Below, piece after piece: positions 16,618 to 25,179 of a DNA stretch of 64,000 nt. Location of the stretch: the NCBI RefSeq assembly GCF_041438805.1, contig NZ_CP109190.1:5704001-5768000 (forward strand), in the 5' to 3' direction. A program made the position numbers and the translations under genes. How positions within the stretch are numbered: the stretch's first letter is position 1; every line of letters begins with the position of its first letter. Below the pieces are notes generated by a model that ran no database searches, had not been told where the DNA came from, and saw only the letters and a program-made list of their open reading frames with translations. This stretch comes from Streptomyces sp. NBC_01707. Lineage in GTDB: Bacteria; Actinomycetota; Actinomycetes; Streptomycetales; Streptomycetaceae.

Positions 16618-18369
16618 GTGGCTCAGAGTCAGAGCAGCACCGAGGCCGACTGGGTCTCCCGCTTCGCGGACGAGGTCATCGCCGAATCGGAGCGTCGTGC
16701 GCCTGGCAAACCGGTCGTCGTCGCGTCCGGTCTTTCGCCGTCGGGCCCGATCCACCTGGGCAACCTCCGCGAGGTCATGACCCCGCACCTGGTCGCGGAC
16801 GAGATCCGCCGCCGAGGGCACCAGGTCCGGCACCTCATCTCGTGGGACGACTACGACCGCTACCGGAAGGTCCCGGCGGGCGTCCCCGGCGTCGACGAGT
16901 CGTGGGCCGAGCACATCGGCAAGCCGCTGACGTCCGTGCCCGCCCCGGCCGGGTCCGCGTACCCCAACTGGGCGGAGCACTTCAAGGCCGCCATGACGGC
17001 CGCGCTGGACGAACTGGGTGTCGAGTACGACGGCATCAGCCAGACCGAGCAGTACACGGCGGGGGCCTACCGCGAGCAGATCCTGCACGCGATGAGGCAC
17101 CGCGCCGACATCGACGCCGTCCTCGACCGGTACCGCACGAAGAAGGACCCGGCGGCCGCGGGCAAGGGCAAGAAGCCGCAGCAGCAGAAGAAGGTCGACG
17201 ACGCCGAGCTCGAGGCCGAGGCGGGCTCCGGCGCGGCGAGCGAGGACGACGGCAGCGGCGGCTCCGCCGGCTACTTCCCGTACAAGCCCTACTGCGGCAA
17301 CTGCGAGAAGGACCTCACGACCGTCACGTCGTACGACGACGAGACGACCGAGCTGAACTACACGTGCACCGCCTGCGGCTTCGCCGAGACCGTCCGGCTC
17401 AGCGAGTTCAACCGCGGCAAGCTGGTCTGGAAGGTCGACTGGCCGATGCGCTGGGCGTACGAAGGCGTGATCTTCGAGCCCAGCGGTGTGGACCACTCGT
17501 CGCCCGGCTCGTCGTTCGTCGTCGGCGGTCAGATCGTCCGCGAGGTCTTCGACGGTGTGCAGCCGATCGGCCCGATGTACGCCTTCGTCGGGATCTCCGG
17601 CATGGCGAAGATGTCCTCCAGCAAGGGCGGCGTGCCGACCCCGGCCGACGCGCTGAAGATCATGGAGGCGCCGCTGCTGCGCTGGCTGTACGCGCGCCGC
17701 AAGCCCAACCAGTCCTTCAAGATCGCCTTCGACCAGGAGATCCAGCGGCTGTACGACGAGTGGGACTCCCTGGGCCGCAAGGTCGCCGACGGCACCGTGC
17801 TGCCCGCCGACGCCGCCGCGTACGCCCGCGCCGTCGGCACGGCCGCCGGTGAGCTGCCGCGCACCCCGCGCCCGCTGCCGTACCGCACACTCGCGTCCGT
17901 CGTCGACATCACGGCCGGGCACGACGAGCAGACCCTGCGCATCCTGAGCGACCTGGACCCGGAGAACCCGCTGACCTCGCTCGACGAGGCGCGGCCGCGG
18001 CTCGACCGCGCGGAGAACTGGATCACCAGCCAGGTTCCGGCCGAAGCCCGCACCATCGTCCGCGACGAGCCGGACAAGGAACTGCTCGGCTCGCTGGACG
18101 AGCAGGGGCACCGGTCGCTGCACCTGCTCCTGGACGGGCTGGACTCGCACTGGTCGCTGGACGGGCTGACGACGCTCGTCTACGGCGTGCCGAAGATCCT
18201 GGCAGGGCTGGAGCCGGACGCCAAGCCGACGCCCGAGCTGAAGACCGCGCAGCGGTCGTTCTTCGCGCTGCTGTACCGGCTGCTCGTCAGCCGGGACACC
18301 GGGCCGCGGCTGCCCACGTTGCTGCTGGCCGTGGGTGCGGAGCGGGTGCGGAAGCTGCTGGGCGCGTAG
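16618..18369 (+). CDS. lysS: lysyl-tRNA synthetase, class I
   Basis: Charges tRNA(Lys). Unlike most bacterial enzymes it is class I (archaeal type). It has the HIGH-like motif H46-L-G-N49 in PSGPIHLGNL and K331-MSSS in MAKMSSSKGG. A zinc-ribbon pair follows CGNC with CTAC, within an insert that carries a Lys/Gln- and Glu-rich segment (about 180-215). At 583 aa the length is normal for the streptomycete enzyme. GTG 16618 was chosen because AGAAGGA lies about 10 nt ahead; the GTG at 16609 is too close to it. A strong terminator follows. Confidence 0.95.
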   Translation: MAQSQSSTEADWVSRFADEVIAESERRAPGKPVVVASGLSPSGPIHLGNLREVMTPHLVADEIRRRGHQVRHLISWDDYDRYRKVPAGVPGVDESWAEHIGKPLTSVPAPAGSAYPNWAEHFKAAMTAALDELGVEYDGISQTEQYTAGAYREQILHAMRHRADIDAVLDRYRTKKDPAAAGKGKKPQQQKKVDDAELEAEAGSGAASEDDGSGGSAGYFPYKPYCGNCEKDLTTVTSYDDETTELNYTCTACGFAETVRLSEFNRGKLVWKVDWPMRWAYEGVIFEPSGVDHSSPGSSFVVGGQIVREVFDGVQPIGPMYAFVGISGMAKMSSSKGGVPTPADALKIMEAPLLRWLYARRKPNQSFKIAFDQEIQRLYDEWDSLGRKVADGTVLPADAAAYARAVGTAAGELPRTPRPLPYRTLASVVDITAGHDEQTLRILSDLDPENPLTSLDEARPRLDRAENWITSQVPAEARTIVRDEPDKELLGSLDEQGHRSLHLLLDGLDSHWSLDGLTTLVYGVPKILAGLEPDAKPTPELKTAQRSFFALLYRLLVSRDTGPRLPTLLLAVGAERVRKLLGA

Positions 18370-18379
18370 CTGCCGCTGT

Positions 18380-18421
18380 ACGGAGGGCCGTCACCCGGTG
18401 ATGCGGGTGACGGCCCTCCGT
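18380..18421. terminator. terminator between lysS and the DUF2637 gene
   Basis: An 18-bp perfect stem (ACGGAGGGCCGTCACCCG and its complement) closes a 6-nt loop, GTGATG. It lies 10 bp after the lysS stop and 46 bp from the stop of the convergent DUF2637 gene, so it can serve both strands. Confidence 0.88.
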
Positions 18422-18467
18422 GCTGCCGGTTCCGGTCCGCCGTCGAGCGGTGACGGGCCCGGATCGC

Positions 18468-19811
18468 TCACGCGATGTGGTTCTCGGCCATCTCGTTGTC
18501 GAAGCGCTGCTTGAAACCCGGCAGCAGACGGCGGAGCAGGGCCGCGCTGCGCGGGTGCCTGACGTTGTGGCCGTCCGAGAGATGGATGTCGAGGACCTCG
18601 ACGCTCGGGTAGTCGTTGTGCTGGTGCGTGTACGCGCTGAACACCTCGTAGGCGATTTCGCCGAACTCCGCGTCCTCCTGTGCCCACTCGACCGGGTCGG
18701 CCGCGGGCTCCTGGAGCTGCTGGGGCTGCTCCGGCGACTCCGGCAGGGGCTCTTCGCCACGGGGGTGGGGGACCGCGCCGATCGTGCCCACGTTGCCCAG
18801 TGGGCGGGTGCGGCCGCCCGGGCCCGAGGGGATCATGACCGGGGTGGGTTCGAGGCCTTCGACGTACGTAGGGTTGTACGCACCCTCGTACGCGCCCTCC
18901 GGGACCTGCGGCGCCGCGAACCACGGGCTCTCGTGCGAGCCGGGGCCCTCCTGCGGCCATTCCTCGGCGGCCGGGTCGGAGGGGTGGGCGTGCTGCTGCT
19001 GTTGCGGTTGTGCCTGGTGCTGTTGAGGCTCGGCGTACTGCGGCTGCGGGGCGTAAGGCAATTCGGCCTGGGGGTGGACCGTCTCGACGGCGGCCGGAGC
19101 CGGGGCCGGGGGCAGCAGGACGGGTTCGATGCCCGCCGCGGCCAGCCCGGCCGGGCCGGTGTCGGCCAGCGGAACGCCGAACTTCGCCAACCGCAGCGGC
19201 ATCAGCGACTCGACGGGGGCCTTGCGGCGCCAGTTCCGGCCGAAACGGGCCTGGAGCCGGGCCTGGTAGATCAGCCGGTCCTGTTCGAGCTTGATGACCT
19301 GCTCGTACGAACGCAGCTCCCACAGCTTCATCCGCCGCCACAGCTTGAACGTGGGGACGGGGGAGAGCAGCCAGCGGGTGAGCCGGACGCCCTCCATGTG
19401 CTTGTCGGCCGTCAGGTCGGCTATTCGGCCGACCGCGTGCCGGGCGGCCTCGACCGCGACCACGAACAGCACCGGGATCACCGCGTGCATGCCGACGCCG
19501 AGCGGGTCGGGCCAGGCCGCGGCGCCGTTGAAGGCGATCGTCGCGGCGGTCAGCAGCCAGGCCGTCTGACGCAGCAGCGGGAACGGTATCCGCATCCAGG
19601 TCAGGAGCAGGTCCAGGGCCAGCAGTACGCAGATGCCCGCGTCGATGCCGATCGGGAAGACCAGGGAGAAGTTCCCGAAGCCCTTCTGTTCTGCGAGCGC
19701 GCGCACGGCGGCGTACGAGCCCGCGAAGCCGATCGCGGCGATGATTGCCGCGCCGGCGACGACGACCCCGATGAGTACCCGGTGCGTGCGTGTCAGCTGC
19801 ATCGCGGCCAC
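18468..19811 (-). CDS. DUF2637 domain-containing membrane protein
   Basis: A 447-aa protein. The first about 125 residues form the DUF2637 region with four transmembrane segments (VLIGVVVAGAAIIAAIGFAG; FSLVFPIGIDAGICVLLALD; and two more to about 120). A basic segment rich in Arg and Trp follows (WLLSPVPTFKLWRRMKLWEL). A long Pro/Gln/Glu-rich disordered stretch (about 225-370, including PQQQQ runs) leads to a conserved-looking tail (EIAYEVFSAYTHQHNDYPSV; SDGHNVRHPRSAALLRRLLP) that may bind DNA or protein. DUF2637 proteins include SpdB-type transfer proteins of Streptomyces plasmids, but this copy is in core chromosome. GTG 19811 has GGAGG 9 nt upstream. Confidence 0.85.
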   Translation of the reverse strand: MAAMQLTRTHRVLIGVVVAGAAIIAAIGFAGSYAAVRALAEQKGFGNFSLVFPIGIDAGICVLLALDLLLTWMRIPFPLLRQTAWLLTAATIAFNGAAAWPDPLGVGMHAVIPVLFVVAVEAARHAVGRIADLTADKHMEGVRLTRWLLSPVPTFKLWRRMKLWELRSYEQVIKLEQDRLIYQARLQARFGRNWRRKAPVESLMPLRLAKFGVPLADTGPAGLAAAGIEPVLLPPAPAPAAVETVHPQAELPYAPQPQYAEPQQHQAQPQQQQHAHPSDPAAEEWPQEGPGSHESPWFAAPQVPEGAYEGAYNPTYVEGLEPTPVMIPSGPGGRTRPLGNVGTIGAVPHPRGEEPLPESPEQPQQLQEPAADPVEWAQEDAEFGEIAYEVFSAYTHQHNDYPSVEVLDIHLSDGHNVRHPRSAALLRRLLPGFKQRFDNEMAENHIA

Positions 19812-19899
19812 CCGCGATCCCCTCCCTGTGTCCCCTTCTTCGACTTCTGGCGGGCACAGCCTGGCACATGTGTGTGGCGTCCGTTGCGCGGGGAGGCGA

Positions 19900-19931
19900 G
19901 AAGCCCGGTCCTCGGGGCAGGACCGGGCTTC
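19900..19931 (-). terminator. intrinsic terminator after the first DUF3558 gene
   Basis: GAAGCCCGGTCCT and its exact complement enclose CGGGGC. It lies 87 bp beyond the stop of the minus-strand lipoprotein gene at 20019, with the DUF2637 gene start further downstream. It probably ends the lipoprotein transcript. Confidence 0.78.
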
Positions 19932-20018
19932 GTAAAACTGCTTCCGGGCAGGGGGTTTGGGGATCGGGGCGGCTGCCGGGCGAGCGGCGCCGGGTCCGGT
20001 TCCGGTTCCCCGTGACGT

Positions 20019-20792
20019 CTAGTTCGACGACTTGGCCGACTTCGACGGGCTCGCGGACGGGCTCGACTGCTTGTCGTCGGCGGCGTTGGCGTCGGCGACC
20101 GCGGCGACGGCTTCCTTGGCGGCCTTCTCGGCGTCCTTGAGGATGTCGGCGCCGGACGGCGTCTTCGCACCCGCGTAACCCGCGCCGTTGTAGGTCAGGG
20201 TGACGACGACGTTCCCCGTACGGGCCACGATCGTCGCGTACTTGAAGTCCTCGCCGGTCTTGGCCAGGTCGTACGTGACCTTGGTGGCCTGCTCGCCGAT
20301 GCCGCTGACGGGGGCCTCGGTGATCTTCTTCGCGCCCTCGGCCGTCCTGGTCTTGGCGAGCTGCTTCGTGAAGTCGTCCTCGGCGCGCTTCGCGCCGGTG
20401 CCGAGAGCCTGGTCCGAGTCGAAGCGGGTGAAGCCGACGTCGAGCCAGCGGTACTGCGAGCCCTTGACGCCGTTGTCGTCGAGGCCGTTCCAGGAGCAGC
20501 CGGCGCGCACCGAGGTGTCGCTGGACGTGGCCGGCGAACCGGCCTTGCTCTTCGCCTTGGGTACCAGCGAGGTGATCGTCTTCGCGGAGATCGCCTTGCA
20601 CGGGTCGGGCAGCTCGGCGAACTTCGCCGGTTCGAGCGCCGCCACCGACTTCTTCGCGCCCGGAGCGGAGGAGGACGAGCCGTCCGACTCCTTCTTGCTG
20701 CCGGAGTCCGACGAACAGCCGGCGACGACGAGCATCACCGGGACGGCGGCGCAGGCGAGTATGCGGGTGAGTCGCGAGGCTGATCGGTGCAT
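20019..20792 (-). CDS. DUF3558 lipoprotein
   Basis: A 257-aa lipoprotein with signal peptide and lipobox VAGC (C26). A short Ser-rich linker leads to a DUF3558 domain (about 50-220) with the family marks LPDPCKAIS and RAGCSWNG; these two cysteines probably pair. The C-terminus is Ser/Lys/Ala-rich and probably disordered. DUF3558 proteins are actinobacterial surface lipoproteins of unknown function. ATG 20792 with GAAGGA upstream is a clear start. A second DUF3558 gene lies 152 bp upstream on the same strand. Confidence 0.87.
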   Translation of the reverse strand: MHRSASRLTRILACAAVPVMLVVAGCSSDSGSKKESDGSSSSAPGAKKSVAALEPAKFAELPDPCKAISAKTITSLVPKAKSKAGSPATSSDTSVRAGCSWNGLDDNGVKGSQYRWLDVGFTRFDSDQALGTGAKRAEDDFTKQLAKTRTAEGAKKITEAPVSGIGEQATKVTYDLAKTGEDFKYATIVARTGNVVVTLTYNGAGYAGAKTPSGADILKDAEKAAKEAVAAVADANAADDKQSSPSASPSKSAKSSN

Positions 20793-20944
20793 GGTTCCTT
20801 CACTCGGGTGGCGCGGGCGGCGCGGGTGGACGGTCGGGCGGGTGTTCCGGAGGGCCACGGTACGACGGACGGCGGCCGGATGCCGCCTCGGCCGGGTGGG
20901 CCGCCGAGCGGGACCGGCGCCGGTCAGGGGCGATCGGCGCGGGG

Positions 20945-21724
20945 CTATTCGCTGAACTTGTCGACCAGCTTCCGGGCCAGCGCCTGGGCTTTCTCCTGCA
21001 GTTCCTTGCTGTCGGGCATCTCCGTCGAGAGGGCGGGCTGCTCGGTGTACCGGACGGTCACGATGACGTTCGATGTGCGGAATACCACGCTCACCGTCCG
21101 ATGCTGTGCGGCGGAACCTGCCTTGATGAGCAGATCGTCCAGAAATGCGGCATCTCCGAGGTTGTCGAGGACGCGCGGTTGAAGGTCTTCGGTGGCCCCG
21201 TCGCCGCTCTTTCCGCCGGTCTCCCCGTCGCTCGGTGCCGAGCCCGACGGGGAGCTCGAGTCCGAGGGGGTGTCCGATGCCGAGGACGGCAGATGCGCGG
21301 CGGCCTCCTTCTTCCCGTACACCTCGTCGGCGCGGTCGTCGTCGCTCACGGAGGTGTCGTACGAGACGACCCGCTCGAAGTCGAGGGAGAGGCCGCGGGA
21401 CGAGTCCGAGTCCTCGGCCTTCCATGTGCAACCGACGCGGCGGTCCGTGTCGTAGGTCACGGAGGCCGTTCCCGCGTACGCCTTCTCCTGCTGTTCCTGC
21501 GGCAGTTCGGCGACGCCCGGGAGCAGGTCCTTCAGGGTGGAGTGCGTCACGGAGCGGCAAGGGTCGGGAAGTGTGCGGTACTTGCCCGCCGGTGCGGCGG
21601 GGGAGGACGTCGGGCCGCCGGGCCTGCTGTCGGCGGCGGAGCCGTCGGTTCCGGTGCCGGCGCTACAGCCGACGACAAGCGCTGCAAGGAGCGCGGCGCC
21701 GGGTACGTACGCCATTCGTCGCAC
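20945..21724 (-). CDS. DUF3558 lipoprotein (second copy)
   Basis: A 259-aa lipoprotein with a short signal and lipobox VVGC (C20). LPDPCRSVTHSTLKDLLPGV and RRVGCTWKAED carry the paired family cysteines. A low-complexity Ser/Asp/Gly-rich insert (about 150-190) splits the domain. The last part (SVVFRTSNVIVTVRYTEQ) is similar in pattern to the neighbouring lipoprotein (TIVARTGNVVVTLTYNGAGY), so the two are probably paralogues from an old duplication. GTG 21724 was chosen because GGGAG lies 9 nt upstream and it opens directly into the signal peptide. Confidence 0.85.
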   Translation of the reverse strand: MRRMAYVPGAALLAALVVGCSAGTGTDGSAADSRPGGPTSSPAAPAGKYRTLPDPCRSVTHSTLKDLLPGVAELPQEQQEKAYAGTASVTYDTDRRVGCTWKAEDSDSSRGLSLDFERVVSYDTSVSDDDRADEVYGKKEAAAHLPSSASDTPSDSSSPSGSAPSDGETGGKSGDGATEDLQPRVLDNLGDAAFLDDLLIKAGSAAQHRTVSVVFRTSNVIVTVRYTEQPALSTEMPDSKELQEKAQALARKLVDKFSE

Positions 21725-21885
21725 GATCCTGGGCTCCCTTCGTGCGAAAAACGGTTGCCGCTCGATGGCGGCCGGTGGACACAATGTGTATCGCACGCGC
21801 CGCTGTGAATGCCGGTCGACCGACTCATTTGTCGACCTTGGCACCGGTTTTGCGCTTTCTGACTTTTCGGGGGAATCGAGGGGCT

Positions 21886-23079
21886 ATGTCGTATGTAGAG
21901 GTACCGGGGGCCAAGGTCCCGATCCGCATGTGGGCCGACCCGGCTTCGGTCGAGGGCGGCGCGATGCAGCAGCTGCAGAATGTGGCCACCCTGCCCTGGA
22001 TCAAGGGGCTCGCCGTCATGCCTGATGTGCATTACGGCAAGGGCGCGACCGTCGGCTCGGTGATCGCGATGCACGGTGCGGTCTGCCCGGCCGCGGTGGG
22101 GGTGGACATCGGCTGCGGAATGTCCGCGGTGAAGACCTCCCTGACCGCCAACGACCTGCCGGGAGATCTGTCGCGGCTGCGATCGAAGATCGAGCAGGCC
22201 ATTCCGGTGGGCCGTGGGATGCACGACGACGTCGTGGACCCCGGGCGGCTGCACGGATTCGCGACGGCGGGCTGGGACGACTTCTGGGGACGGTTCGAGG
22301 GGGTGGCCGATGCGGTCAAGTTCCGTCGGGAGCGGGCCACGAAGCAGATGGGGACGCTTGGGTCGGGCAACCACTTCATCGAGTTCTGCCTCGACGAGTC
22401 GGGTTCGGTCTGGCTGATGCTGCACTCCGGATCCCGGAACATCGGCAAGGAGCTCGCCGAGCACCACATCGGGGTGGCGCAGAAGCTGACGCACAACCAG
22501 GGTCTGGTCGACCGCGACCTGGCCGTCTTCGTCGCGGACACGCCGCAGATGGCGGCCTACCGCAACGACCTGTTCTGGGCCCAGGAGTACGCGAAGCGCA
22601 ACCGCGCGATCATGATGGGGCTCTTCCAGGACGTGGTCCGCAAGGAGTTCAAGAAGGCCCGGGTGACCTTCGACCCGGTCATCTCCTGCCACCACAACTA
22701 TGTGGCGGAGGAGCGGTACGACGGCATGGACCTGCTGGTCACCCGTAAGGGTGCGATCCGGGCCGGGTCGGGGGACCTCGGCATCATCCCCGGATCGATG
22801 GGCACCGGCTCGTACATCGTGAAGGGCCTCGGGAACGCGAAGTCGTTCAACTCGGCCTCGCACGGCGCCGGCCGGAAGATGAGCCGCAACGCGGCCAAGC
22901 GGCGCTTCTCGACACGGGACCTGGAGGAGCAGACGCGAGGTGTGGAGTGCCGCAAGGACTCCGGCGTCGTGGACGAGATTCCGGCTGCGTACAAGCCGAT
23001 CGAGCAGGTCATCGAGCAGCAGCGGGACCTCGTGGAGGTCGTCGCGAAGCTGAAGCAGGTGGTGTGCGTGAAGGGCTGA
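21886..23079 (+). CDS. rtcB: RtcB family RNA ligase
   Basis: RtcB joins RNA 2',3'-cyclic phosphate or 3'-phosphate ends to 5'-OH ends using GTP and Mn2+. The 397-aa protein has the Mn2+ ligand C77 in GVDIGCGM, histidines in GSGNHFIEF and LHSGSRNIG, and the guanylylated H326 in SASHGAGRKMSR. It starts at ATG 21886 with GAGGGG upstream, in a rather AT-richer 160-bp gap after the lipoprotein gene, and ends at a terminator. No archease or RtcA gene is beside it. Its RNA target in Streptomyces is not established. Confidence 0.93.
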   Translation: MSYVEVPGAKVPIRMWADPASVEGGAMQQLQNVATLPWIKGLAVMPDVHYGKGATVGSVIAMHGAVCPAAVGVDIGCGMSAVKTSLTANDLPGDLSRLRSKIEQAIPVGRGMHDDVVDPGRLHGFATAGWDDFWGRFEGVADAVKFRRERATKQMGTLGSGNHFIEFCLDESGSVWLMLHSGSRNIGKELAEHHIGVAQKLTHNQGLVDRDLAVFVADTPQMAAYRNDLFWAQEYAKRNRAIMMGLFQDVVRKEFKKARVTFDPVISCHHNYVAEERYDGMDLLVTRKGAIRAGSGDLGIIPGSMGTGSYIVKGLGNAKSFNSASHGAGRKMSRNAAKRRFSTRDLEEQTRGVECRKDSGVVDEIPAAYKPIEQVIEQQRDLVEVVAKLKQVVCVKG

Positions 23080-23101
23080 TCGCCTGCCGCGCCGATGAAC
23101 G

Positions 23102-23141
23102 GAAGAGCCCCGGACCCTGTGGTGGTGGTCCGGGGCTCTTC
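23102..23141. terminator. terminator between rtcB and the SDR gene
   Basis: A perfect 15-bp stem (GAAGAGCCCCGGACC and its complement) has a 10-nt loop and lies 22 bp after the rtcB stop. The facing SDR gene ends 38 bp away on the other strand, so it can act in both directions. Confidence 0.85.
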
Positions 23142-23178
23142 TGCGTGGCCGAAGCCGTGTGCGCGTCGCTGTCGGAGG

Positions 23179-23937
23179 TCAGAGGGTGCGGTGGACCTTG
23201 GAGTTGGAGGCCTGGGCGCGGGGGCGGACCACCAGCAGGTCGATGTTGACGTGGCTGGGGCGGGTGACGGCCCAGGTGATCGTGTCGGCCACGTCGTCGG
23301 CGGAGAGCGGGGCGTCGACGCCCGCGTAGACCTTGGCGGCCTTCTCGGTGTCGCCACGGAACCGGGTGGTGGCGAACTCCTCCGTCTTGACCATGCCGGG
23401 GGCGACCTCGATGACGCGGACCGGGGTGCCGACGATCTCCAGGCGCAGCGTCTCGGCCAGGACGTGCTCGCCGTGCTTGGCGGCCACGTAGCCACCGCCG
23501 CCCTCGTACGAGGCGAGGGCCGCCGTCGAGGAGAGGATCACGATCGTGCCGTCCCCGCTCGCGGTGAGGGCGGGGAGCAGGGCCTGGGTGACGTTGAGGG
23601 TGCCGATGACGTTCGTCTCGTACATCTGGCGCCAGTCGGCCGGGTCGCCGGTGGCGACGGGGTCGGCGCCGAGGGCGCCGCCCGCGTTGTTGACGAGCAC
23701 GGCGAGGTTGCGGAAGGCGGTGGCGAACGTGTCGACCGCCTCGCGGTCCGTGACGTCCAGGGCGTACGCCGTGGCCTCGTGTCCCGCTTCGTTGATCTCG
23801 GCGGCGAGTGCCTCGATCCGGTCCTTGCGGCGGGCGGTCAGGACGACGCGGTAGCCGTCGGCGGCCAGCCGGCGGGCAGTCGCGGCGCCGATGCCGCTGC
23901 TCGCTCCGGTGATCACGGCGATGGGGGTGGCGGCCAT
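23179..23937 (-). CDS. SDR family NAD(P)-dependent oxidoreductase
   Basis: A 252-aa classical short-chain dehydrogenase. The TGASSGIG cofactor motif is at the N-terminus, VLVNNAG follows, then the catalytic serine in VILSSTAALASYEGGGGY and the Y-x-x-x-K pair in GYVAAKHGE. The TARRKDRI segment after strand 2 has basic residues that favour NADPH. The substrate is unknown; close relatives are annotated as serine/3-hydroxy-acid or general dehydrogenases. ATG 23937 opens directly on the cofactor motif, with GAGGAG upstream. Confidence 0.88.
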   Translation of the reverse strand: MAATPIAVITGASSGIGAATARRLAADGYRVVLTARRKDRIEALAAEINEAGHEATAYALDVTDREAVDTFATAFRNLAVLVNNAGGALGADPVATGDPADWRQMYETNVIGTLNVTQALLPALTASGDGTIVILSSTAALASYEGGGGYVAAKHGEHVLAETLRLEIVGTPVRVIEVAPGMVKTEEFATTRFRGDTEKAAKVYAGVDAPLSADDVADTITWAVTRPSHVNIDLLVVRPRAQASNSKVHRTL

Positions 23938-24087
23938 GCGGACTCGACTCCTCGGACGGCTGATCGGTACAGGTTCAGGATAGGCAGGCGGGGCGAGCGG
24001 CCGTTCGTCGGCCGACGGTGGGGGTGGCACGGTCAGCGGTGCGGTCGGTGCGGTCGGTGCAGGTCATCGGGGTGATCGGCGGCGCGG

Positions 24088-24423
24088 TCAGTGGTTGCGG
24101 GGGGCGTACATGATCACGGCCATGCCGGCCAGGCAGATCAGTGCGCCGATCACGTCCCAGCGGCCGGGGCGGTAGCCGTCGGCGATCACGCCCCAGGCGA
24201 TCGAACCTGCGACGAAGACACCGCCGTACGCGGCGAGGACGCGACCGAACTCCGCGTCCGGCTGAAGCGTGGCCACGAAGCCGTACGCGCCGAGGGCGAT
24301 GACTCCGGCGCCGATCCAGATCCAGCCCCGGTGCTCGCGCACGCCCTGCCAGACGAGCCAGGCTCCGCCGATCTCGAAGAGCGCGGCGACGACGAACAGC
24401 GCGACTGAGCGGGCGACGACCAT
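24088..24423 (-). CDS. YnfA (UPF0060) family membrane protein
   Basis: A 111-aa integral membrane protein with four predicted helices: [37 protein letters not shown], a third around [17 protein letters not shown], and [17 protein letters not shown]. The [10 protein letters not shown] and LAAYGGVFV signatures and the total length match the YnfA family, which resembles small multidrug-resistance transporters. Transport activity here is inferred. It lies 150 bp upstream of, and codirectional with, the SDR gene. Confidence 0.88.
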   Translation of the reverse strand: MVVARSVALFVVAALFEIGGAWLVWQGVREHRGWIWIGAGVIALGAYGFVATLQPDAEFGRVLAAYGGVFVAGSIAWGVIADGYRPGRWDVIGALICLAGMAVIMYAPRNH

Positions 24424-24571
24424 GGGGGCAGCGTTTCATGTGGGCGGGGCGGGACGACGCGGGGGAGGCTGGAGGGGGCGGCGATCCGGACGGTGGGGCA
24501 GGTGGGTGGAGTTGGTGTGTCGAACCGGTGTGTAAATAGGGACGATTCGGGGTGATCAGTATCTTCGGGAC

Positions 24572-25126
24572 ATGGTACTGACGCGTAGGGCTCGACTGTT
24601 GGTCTCCGTCGCGATGGCGACTGCGGCGACGGTGTCGTCTGTGATGTGGGGGGCCGGAAAGGCGACCGGGGCGGACTCGGCACCCGTGCCGGTGGCCGCG
24701 GTTGCGGCCAAGCCGGTTCCGGCGTACCGGTCGGTCGCACCGGAGGCGGACGTCTCCCACCACGGCCATGTCTCGCTGTGGGGCGAGGAGCTAGGAGTCT
24801 GGCTGCTCAGCGAGAACCATGGCCCGTCGGACGTGATGCGTTCGACCGTGCGGCTGCGCTTCTCGGTGGTCCTCACCGGCCGGCAGGAGATGCCGAGCGC
24901 CTGTCTGCAGGCCGACGCCCGCACCGTGCTGTGCCGGACAGGACCCTTGCGTGCGGGTGGGGCGGCGGGCCGGCAGTTCGCGCTCGAACTGCAGCTCGCG
25001 GGGCGGCCGAACGAGGTTGTCGTACGGATCGACACCGCGTGGAACGGTGGCGTGACCGATCGGAACCCGCAGAACGACCGGCATGAGGTGCTGGCGCCCG
25101 CCACCGGGGACGAATACGTCTTCTGA
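24572..25126 (+). CDS. secreted protein of unknown function
   Basis: A 184-aa protein with a Sec signal peptide (MVLTRRARLLVSVAMATAAT; likely cleavage after the Ala-rich stretch before DSAPVPVAA). The mature part is beta-rich and looks like a single Ig-like or DUF11-type extracellular domain (VSLWGEELGVWLLSENHGPS; STVRLRFSVVLTG; FALELQLAGRPNEVVVRID), with two cysteines about 11 residues apart (SACLQ and TVLCRTG). No catalytic motif is seen. The preceding 148 bp hold no other gene. Confidence 0.75.
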   Translation: MVLTRRARLLVSVAMATAATVSSVMWGAGKATGADSAPVPVAAVAAKPVPAYRSVAPEADVSHHGHVSLWGEELGVWLLSENHGPSDVMRSTVRLRFSVVLTGRQEMPSACLQADARTVLCRTGPLRAGGAAGRQFALELQLAGRPNEVVVRIDTAWNGGVTDRNPQNDRHEVLAPATGDEYVF

Positions 25127-25179
25127 CCGCGTGTCCGGCGTGGCCGGACACGTGGCCGCGGTGGTGGTGTGCGTGCCGG

